DNA of 64,000 nucleotides from Gadus chalcogrammus (taxonomy: Eukaryota > Chordata > Actinopteri > Gadiformes > Gadidae): positions 15,965,087 through 16,029,086 of the forward strand of contig NC_079423.1 in NCBI RefSeq assembly GCF_026213295.1, in the 5' to 3' direction. Below, in pieces: positions 25,202 through 64,000 of the stretch. The notes below the pieces were generated by a model, which was not told where the DNA came from, searched no databases, and saw only the letters and a program-made list of their open reading frames with translations. The number at the start of each line of letters is the position of its first letter. The stretch's first letter is position 1. The position numbers and the translations under genes are program-made.

Positions 25202-26297
25202 GGCTGGTGCACTTTCCCTTGCAGACCCTTTTTCCCATGCATACGTTTGCAATTTCAAACTAGGTTAATGTGAAAGGTCTGAGACAGACCAAATAAAGAA
25301 TTAAAGACTAAACAGTAAAGTCGCTCACACGGGTGGATCAGAATTTCCACCAGTCCAAATAAAAAACATGCTTTTAAAAGGGCAGTGCTATCATAATGGA
25401 CATCCATAATTCACACCGCAGTCATTGTGTGCGCCACATGTATGTCTCCCAGGCGAGCCAGCCCATACTTCGGTTCAGGTAGCCTACTGTAAACACTTGG
25501 CAGGGGGGGGGGGGCGAGCCTAATGATTCTACAAGGAGCACTGCCAACTGTGGACTCATCAATGATTAAGGACCGCTGTGAAGGTCACAGCTATGGCTAT
25601 GACTCATTAACCACTACCCACTGGCTCGTCAGACACATCACTTATTTATTCGCTATAAACTGTTGACGCCATTATTTCATATACGAATATCAGGCGACGA
25701 TGCCCTAAAATGTCTGTGAAGGAATAAAAACGTAAACGTATATTAAGAATGCTATGTATGCCAGCCAACCGTAGCGCGACGAGCTACAGAGCTAAATGCT
25801 AATGAAGGAGGGACGTGTCTCTGTCTCTCGCCTCCCATGACGCTGATGAGATACATCGTCTTATTCCCAGATAGGGGATTTAAAAAAAAGCGCATGGGAG
25901 CCCCGTGCTACGGACTCCATTACCCGCTGTTCCTCCCAGCCCCGCTCGGTGGTAAATACTTGAATGAGTTCCCAGTGTGAGGTATGCGTCCCTTTGCAAC
26001 CGATGCCCAGTGATATGCAAAAATGGCAGCCATCTATACCCTGAGACAGAGCATAGATACAAAGAAAGTGTCAAACTGTGTGCCCCCTGGATTTGAGTAG
26101 GGGGGTGGGGAGGAGGAGGGGGGGGGGGGGGGGCTTGGGGGCACACTGGTGGGTCCAAAGGAGGGGGGAATGGGTGAGGATGAGGAGAAGGAAGAAGGAG
26201 ACGGCATGGAGCTGCCAAGAGCGATGTTTGTGTTCTTCGTGGAAGCATGCCCCATCTGTGTGCATTAATGTATGCAAATATTGGCACGGCTAGTGTA

Positions 26298-26299
<2 letters not shown>
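25202..26299. other. Unique intergenic sequence, no gene seen
   Basis: Contains G runs at about 25503-25514 and 26120-26133 and no recognised coding signal. Confidence 0.5.

Positions 26300-26381
<82 letters not shown>
26300..26381. repeat. (TG)n microsatellite
   Basis: About 40 pure TG units. Confidence 0.97.
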
Positions 26382-26386
<5 letters not shown>

Positions 26387-26794
26387 GACTCGATCCTCCG
26401 TCTGAAACTGTAACGCGGGTTCGATGTTTACCTTGTCATTATCCCGCCCCCCCGCTCCCCGCCTGCCCTGCTGCCCCCCCGAAGACACCCCCCCCCTTCT
26501 CCCACCCGGCCCACCCCAATGCCATTCAGCTCCCCCAGATCCTTAATGCATAAGGGTGTGGGGGGGGGTTGGTGCTGCAGTGGGGCCCTAAGCCGTTTAA
26601 TGACGCCAGCCACCGGGGCCCCTGCAGATGGCTAATCTAGCCATTGTCTTCCCCGACCGGTCCCTCAGAGCAAACAGCCCCCATTCAGAATGATGCTGTT
26701 TACCCCTATTCTCCCCCCAATTCTAATCCTGTTTAGCAACACTCTCCGAACCCTGAATGGCATCCCTGCTTACCCCCTCGACTCCCCCGTCTTT

Positions 26795-26866
<72 letters not shown>

Positions 26867-26977
26867 CTCTCTCCTCTCTCTGTTACTTTTGTTTCTTGAT
26901 ATTATGGGCCGAGGGAGATCCACAGGAAGAATTTGTGTCCTTGGTAGTAGGGCTGAGAAGATAGAAGCAGTGAGAGC

Positions 26978-27017
<40 letters not shown>
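26795..27017. repeat. (TC)n and (GA)n arms 100 bp apart
   Basis: A TC tract at 26795-26881 and a GA tract at 26980-27017 on the same strand are inverted copies of each other. They can in principle pair as a hairpin. Confidence 0.93.
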
Positions 27018-38234
<11,217 letters not shown>

Positions 38235-38250
38235 TGTGTGGGTGTGTGTA

Positions 38251-38339
<89 letters not shown>
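38235..38339. repeat. (TG)n microsatellite
   Basis: About 45 TG units after a short imperfect lead-in. Confidence 0.97.
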
Positions 38340-41362
<3,023 letters not shown>

Positions 41363-42283
41363 GGGGTGGATAGGTGCACTTTAAATATATGCAGCAGCAT
41401 TTGAAGAACAGGCATTGGGATTAGGAACACATGTTTCACTGAACAATATCCATAATGGAATCTGGGGGGGGACTTTAAAGGAAGAAGTGATACAGCGAAG
41501 GCTGCTTTTTCTCAAATGAACACAAGCTGCAAACGACGCGCACACATAAACACACGCGCACACCTAGGAATATACACATTTCATTGACCTGAGGGCTTGA
41601 GGACCGTCCAGGGAGTCAGGACGAAGAACACATCTCTGTACCTTGGGTCTAACGTTACAGGTGATCATTCGGCTGCCCTCAGGAGTGGATTGTGTGTGTC
41701 TGTGTGCGTATGTGTGCGCGTGTGGTTGCACGGCAGGGCTGTTGATCCTGCATCGCTGCAGTAATCAGGCAGCCTGCCCCGTTGGAGACAGGATGATTGC
41801 GGGCCGAACGGGAAATGAGGAGAGATAATGATAGGTCGGCTCTGATGGCACGTCTGCCTCCTTTCTTCCTCGTCTTTCGTTGCTCTGAGCGACGCGTCCT
41901 GGCAGCCGCGGAGCGACCGCGGTCCGCTAATCGAACCGACAGACAAGGACCACCGAGCCTCCATTTTATGTTACATATATATATATATATATATTTATAC
42001 ATTTGTTTTGGCTTTTTTACAACCCTGGGAGTGGGGGCCCTGTTTGTGGTGTAGAAGGGGCCAATGTCGGGCCCCTGTAGGGGAGCATAAGGAGGAGTAC
42101 GTCCCTTGGTGTGTTTTGAATAACGAGGATGGATGGCTGGAAGGATGGATGGATATCGTCGGTCTCGCTAACGTCTGCAGCAGCTGTTATGTGGTGCTGT
42201 TGTGTGTTGCTTCTTTTTAGGTGGAACGAGTAGGTGATGTTGTGTGTGTATTGATTATTCAGAATCCACCCCGTACACTGATC
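41363..42283. other. Intergenic sequence beyond the ephb3 3' end, no gene seen
   Basis: A CpG-richer patch at about 41880-41950 and a short (TA)n at about 41974-41993. Confidence 0.45.
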
Positions 42284-42372
42284 CACACACACACGCACAC
42301 GCACAGACACACACACGTACGCACACACACACACACATATACACACAAACACACACATACACACACACACAC
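42284..42372. repeat. Imperfect (CA)n tract
   Basis: CA repeat with GC, GA and TA variants, just beyond the inferred ephb3 3' end. Confidence 0.9.
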
Positions 42373-43011
42373 TCCAATGCCAAGGTCGTTAATAAGGGAG
42401 TGGGTTTATGGGCTTCACTCAGGATCAAATATTTCTTTCTCTCTTTTTTCCTTTCATTCATGCTTTCACAAACCTTTAACCGGTTGGCTGGTCTGCACAG
42501 AAGAAGACATTTCAAACAACACTTCCAGGTTTCTTCTCAAAAGACATTTTTTGTTCTTTCCATGTTTCTTTATCTTATTTTCGTTACAAAACATGTACAG
42601 GCTGTTTAGAACAACAACAAAAATACAATATCCAATTTATATGCAATTTAAAGTTTTTTTTCTTCGTTTTTCTCTTTAATAATCATCAATTTGCTGAATC
42701 TGGGTTGTGTCTTCCGTTTGATTGTTCTATAATCCACGTTCCCCGACGGGGGTGTGGAGTCACCTTTGATGGGGGGGGGGATACAAATAAATACATAGTG
42801 CTGCCTCTATAGTACATAGAGGGGGTGGCTGCGGGGGGCTGGAAGATGTGCGTGTATGTTAGTGTGTGTCTGTGTGTGTTTGTGTGTTTGTTTGTGTGTT
42901 GGGGCAGGGGTGGAGGTACAAGTCAAACAATTATTTCTAAACCTTGGTGATAATAAAAATAAGAAAAAAACGAAAGCATGGTGTCTTCCATGGTTTTACT
43001 CTGTTTCTGAA

Positions 43012-43013
<2 letters not shown>

Positions 43014-43050
<37 letters not shown>
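43014..43050. repeat. (TA)n microsatellite in the probable 3' UTR
   Basis: About 18 TA units. Confidence 0.95.
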
Positions 43051-43055
<5 letters not shown>

Positions 43056-44335
43056 CCAAACTTATTTTGTCTGTATTCAATAATAATAATAATCATAAAA
43101 ACGATGAGTTAAAGAGTTGTACACAGAATATAGTGAATGGTTTGCAAATAGAATTGTTCCTTGTGATGATGATGGTTCATGCGGTGTTTCTCCATGGTGG
43201 CAGAAAGCGGAAGCTGTATTGTACAGTATACTTGTGTGCAACTCGTTCGCATTCCTGTGTGGACACTGAACCACACAACACACACACTCACTCGTTCACA
43301 CACGCATAAACAAAACACACACGAAAGGCTAAGTTGTCTCAAAGTTAAAGTCATTTTTCGCCTTTTTTTCAATCCCGTCAAGTGTCCATCTTGTACCTCT
43401 TCGTACGCCATTTTGAAAACACCTCCACCCCTCCCCCCCAAAATAAATGTACTAAAAACAAACAAATGGGTGTACACAAAATCAAAATGAAGGGTGCGTG
43501 TAGGGTTGTATTAACAAAAAACAAACAACAGCAACTTCCATGGGTTAAAAACACGACGTTAGATGATCTTCCGGCGGGGAGCTATTGAACTATCCTAGGT
43601 CCCTCCCAGGTAGGTAGGGCTTGACCTTACACACACATAGGGTCCCAGACGTGGCTCCTCTCCGCGTTCCGGGACCAACCGTCCCCCACTACATCCCATC
43701 CGACACTTTGGCATCGCAGCACTCTAGTGTTCCTCTCCAGCTCCTTGACCTTCACAGACAGGTGCCCTTTCAGTTAACGCACCTTCAATATGAAGGTGGG
43801 GGTGGCGGCGGGGTGGGGGGGCATGGGGGCTAGACGGTAGGTGGGGCACACACGCAAAACATGAACAACTGCAACGACTGCTAGCATGTAGAAGGACTTC
43901 CTCCACTATTTCAGCGTCCAACTCTTTGTCAGTTTTTTTTTTGTTTTCCATTTTTTTTTCTTGAACCCGGGGTAAGCTTTTTTTTTTAAATTGTTACCCA
44001 GAATCCTTTGAGGGAACATCAGTGTTTCTCCCGACCGCGGCCGTGAGCGTCCTCCGGCGAGTCAGAGAGCAAAGGGGAGTCTGTCACGCGAGAGTCAGGC
44101 GAATCCAGGTACCAGATTAAGGGTGCTATAAGGTCCGGTCCGAACCTCACAGAAACACACGCACGCATGCAAATGTCAACCCACACCTCGAGACGGTGAG
44201 GCACACATGGGATATAAGAGGGCTTACTCGGCCTCCTTCCTCGAAAAAAAATATACAAAAAAGAAATCTGGTTTCAATGTCTCGTCGGATGAGGGAACAA
44301 AAAAATCCAACAGAATTTCAACCGGGGACGCTTCT

Positions 44336-44388
44336 GAGGAGGAGGAGGAGGAGGAGGAGGAGGAGGAAGAGGAGGAGGAGGAGGAGGG
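44336..44388. repeat. (GGA)n trinucleotide repeat
   Basis: About 17 GGA units with one AGA. In gene sense this is a (TCC)n tract in the probable 3' UTR. Confidence 0.95.
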
Positions 44389-44507
44389 TAAAGGGTAGTG
44401 GTAACGACGAAAAATAAAAGGAAAAAATAAAACTAGTCTGAGGCACTGCAAGCCAGTTTCATTGCTTCTGATTGGCAGAGATGGGTCAGGCAGCTAGTGG
44501 TTCCCAT

Positions 44508-44509
<2 letters not shown>

Positions 44510-44559
<50 letters not shown>

Positions 44560-44566
44560 TCTCTCT
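44510..44566. repeat. (CT)n microsatellite directly after the ephb3 stop codon
   Basis: About 28 CT units. In gene sense it is a (GA)n run beginning about 70 nt after the TGA, so it should be in the mature mRNA. Confidence 0.95.
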
Positions 44567-44636
44567 GGCACAGTTCCTCCCCGTCTTCCCTCTGTGTGTG
44601 GCTGCTCTGTGACGGCCCTTGGCGTCCCGTCGCCGC

Positions 44637-62191
<17,555 letters not shown>

Positions 62192-62925
62192 GAATGGGTG
62201 AAGTGGGACATGTAAGTAGGCCCCAGCAGAAGGAGATCGGGCACTATCCGAGGTGATCCGAGGCGCTCCGTCGACCCGGTCCCAGCCACGTCAACCCACC
62301 AGCACCAGAGTTACCACCTCCATACACCAACAAACGTGGAAATGGGAATACTTGAAGGGGTCCCGAGGGAAGGAGAACGGGGAACACAGCAGAACCTCCT
62401 CGGCGGTTCGGCGATCCCCAAGCTGCTGTACTTGGCCGGAGAAGAGAAGCGACGGCGGGCGGACCAAGTGTTCCTCACATCGGCCACCACGGAGTGTGGA
62501 AACTAGTAGTCCCGAGCGTAAAGGGGCACCCACATCCGCGGAATATTTCCACAGGTATTCGTTTTGAGGTCCAATGCAAAAGAAAGATCAGCACGTATGT
62601 CCCCTTCGCACAGTCCGTCTCGGGGATGTCCAAACACTTTCTTGGCTGACAGAGATGGTAGTCTCCGCTCTTCTGTCGGACATATGGTAAGGTATCGAGG
62701 GTGTTTGAGCCCGTAAATGTTCTCGTGCGTCCTCTTGATCAAGTGTAATTCCGGATTAAAAAGAAGGAGCTTGTTTTTTGTAGTAGTGTATAGTCCCTGA
62801 GCGAATCCGATGTGCGACTCGGTCGGGTAGGTGCCGTGCGCTCGGTGTGTGCGTTGGAATGATGACTGTTTGGGGCAGAGACACTGGGAGAGTGAACGGG
62901 AGAGAGAGGGGGGGTCGGGCGAAGT

Positions 62926-62933
62926 GGGCGGGG
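62926..62933. promoter_or_regulatory. GC box (Sp1/KLF-type)
   Basis: GGGCGGGG on the plus strand, about 740 bases upstream of the ephb3 start codon. GC boxes work in either orientation. Motif match only. Confidence 0.4.
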
Positions 62934-63094
62934 TTACGGTCGAAGCTGTCAGTCTCTCTCTGCGCGGTCACACCCCTCCAACTACGGCTCGGAGAGTCGC
63001 TCGGCTCCCGGCTCCCACTATACCTCCATTCTGCTCGGGAATCCCATGCTTCATGCAGCCAGTCTATAAAAACCTGCGGTTTCGGCAGGAGTGC

Positions 63095-63109
63095 AGCGCC
63101 CCCTGCGGG
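63095..63109 (-). promoter_or_regulatory. CTCF-like binding motif near the ephb3 promoter
   Basis: The plus strand reads AGCGCCCCCTGCGGG. Read on the minus strand it fits the CTCF core (CCRSNAGGGGGCGCT) closely. It lies about 0.9 kb upstream of the start codon, a common position for CTCF at developmental genes. Motif match only. Confidence 0.5.
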
Positions 63110-63115
63110 TGAATT

Positions 63116-64000
63116 CAATATCAATGAGTCAATGCAAAAGATGAGAGAAAGTTCTAATTTTTTCTTCATTTTTGCTTATCGACGATACAAATGTACGCAT
63201 GCTTTTCGAATCCATGGAGTTTGTCAAAGCGTTTGTGTCGCGGGTTTTAAACCGCCCACTTTGAATATATTTGTAGTTCTTTCAAAACACCCATTTTACG
63301 GATTTTTCGTTGACAGATACCTTAATCCCGCCATGCTTATAGTCCTTTATGTTATTTATTCATTTATGACCTCATTTTAAAATGTCCGAAGATAAGGGAC
63401 CACTTTATAACCGTTTGTGTTTTTTCTATTCCGTGCGTAAATGTCCAGCCGCACATTGTAGGGTAGGCCTACTTGGTAATTAAAAACAAGTATAAAGTAG
63501 TGTTTATGAAACGGACACTGCTCAAAACATGCTGAATGTAGCCGTTTAAAGTAAAATAAGTAGTCATGAATAAGGGAGCAAGGCGTCTGCACTCTGAGCA
63601 AGTCTCATCCAAGTCTGACCTGAAAAAAACACCATAATCTTTTACAGACTTTTTACCCACTCCCATGCTGTGGATAAAAAAAACGATGCTTCTCTATCTT
63701 AAAAAGTCTACAAAAATGGCAAACTTTACAAATTCCCAAAGCCAATAATACGCACTCACACGGAGAGCATGTATATATAGCTTACCTTTTAAAATACACA
63801 ACAAACTGCCTTCAATTACGTTATAATAACCAACTCTCTCCAGGAGTTCATCAGAGTTAGCTCCATGGATGGAGTTGTTTGGGGGGGGGGGGGATTTCGA
63901 GTGAGGAACTTACTGGCCTTATTGTTTGTGTTAATATAGGCAGGCTTTGTGAAACTGCTTGCCAACTTGGCCTATTAAAAAAACAACGTAAAAATAAATA
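63116..64000. other. AT-rich upstream sequence, nothing recognised
   Basis: Short frames without similarity. A G run lies at about 63880-63892. Confidence 0.5.

Larger units (their letters stand above)
42655..44636 (-). other. Probable ephb3 3' untranslated region
   Basis: No other gene is visible after the stop codon. The first minus-strand polyadenylation hexamer I find is the variant ATTAAA at 42680-42675, about 2 kb past the stop. It is followed within about 50 bases by a U/GU-rich stretch (TTTTTGTTGTTGTT in gene sense, near 42612-42632). No canonical AATAAA was found in between on this strand. The stretch holds a (GA)n tract 70 bases after the stop, a (TCC)n tract and a (TA)n tract. The end point is inferred only. 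Confidence 0.35.
62192..63115 (-). promoter_or_regulatory. ephb3 upstream region, probable 5' UTR and promoter
   Basis: The 0.9 kb upstream of the start codon is relatively GC- and CpG-rich compared with the AT-rich sequence beyond 63.1 kb. It contains an Sp1-type GC box (GGGCGGGG at 62926-62933) and a CTCF-like motif at 63095-63109. No convincing TATA box in gene orientation was found, as is usual for receptor kinases with CpG-rich promoters. The transcription start cannot be placed from sequence. Confidence 0.45.

Noticed and set aside
63061..63075. TATAAAA as an ephb3 TATA box
   Set aside because: The clear TATAAAA is on the plus strand, opposite to the gene, and about 0.9 kb from the start codon.

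Overview
This window is vertebrate nuclear DNA, most likely from a teleost fish. Three things point there. It carries the 3' three-quarters of a typical multi-exon Eph receptor gene with short introns. It is very rich in long CA/TG, CT/GA and G/C mononucleotide tracts. It also holds several copies of the tRNA-headed SINE type that is widespread in fish, plus a 5'-truncated non-LTR retrotransposon tail. There are no bacterial-type operons, CRISPR arrays or ribosomal RNA genes.

The only protein-coding gene I can support is on the minus strand, at about 44.6-62.2 kb. It is an EphB-class receptor tyrosine kinase whose best match, from remembered family sequences, is EphB3 (fish ephb3a or ephb3b). 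Twelve coding exons can be placed to the base. All have GT/AG borders, and all neighbouring placed exons are phase-compatible. They encode the signal peptide, the second fibronectin III domain, the transmembrane helix, the juxtamembrane tyrosines, a complete kinase domain, the SAM domain and a C-terminal VQV PDZ ligand. The ligand-binding domain, Cys-rich/EGF-like region and first fibronectin III domain (canonical exons 2-5) are absent. Between exon 1 and exon 6 there are only about 1.6 kb, including a run of exactly 100 N, so those exons are probably lost in an assembly gap.

Downstream of the gene (window 1-42.6 kb) I see no other convincing gene. The striking object there is an approximately 8.3-kb minisatellite (about 11.2-19.55 kb). 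It is built from 37-65 bp subunits that nearly all begin with the same CAGTGTTACCCC core. The subunits form higher-order blocks, and five tRNA-like modules are embedded in minus orientation. The array lies between two imperfect terminal inverted repeats (about 9371 and 20074), suggesting a roughly 10.7-kb non-autonomous DNA-transposon-like element. A LINE 3' fragment lies near its left end and a 28-bp inverted repeat at the right edge of the array.

Layout: 1-9.3 kb, intergenic with a SINE and several microsatellites. 9.37-20.07 kb, the TIR-flanked element with minisatellite. 20.1-42.6 kb, intergenic with microsatellites, a truncated SINE, one CTCF-like site and candidate conserved non-coding stretches. 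42.6-44.6 kb, probable ephb3 3' UTR. 44.6-62.2 kb, ephb3 exons and repeat-loaded introns. 62.2-64 kb, upstream region with a GC box and a strong CTCF-like motif.
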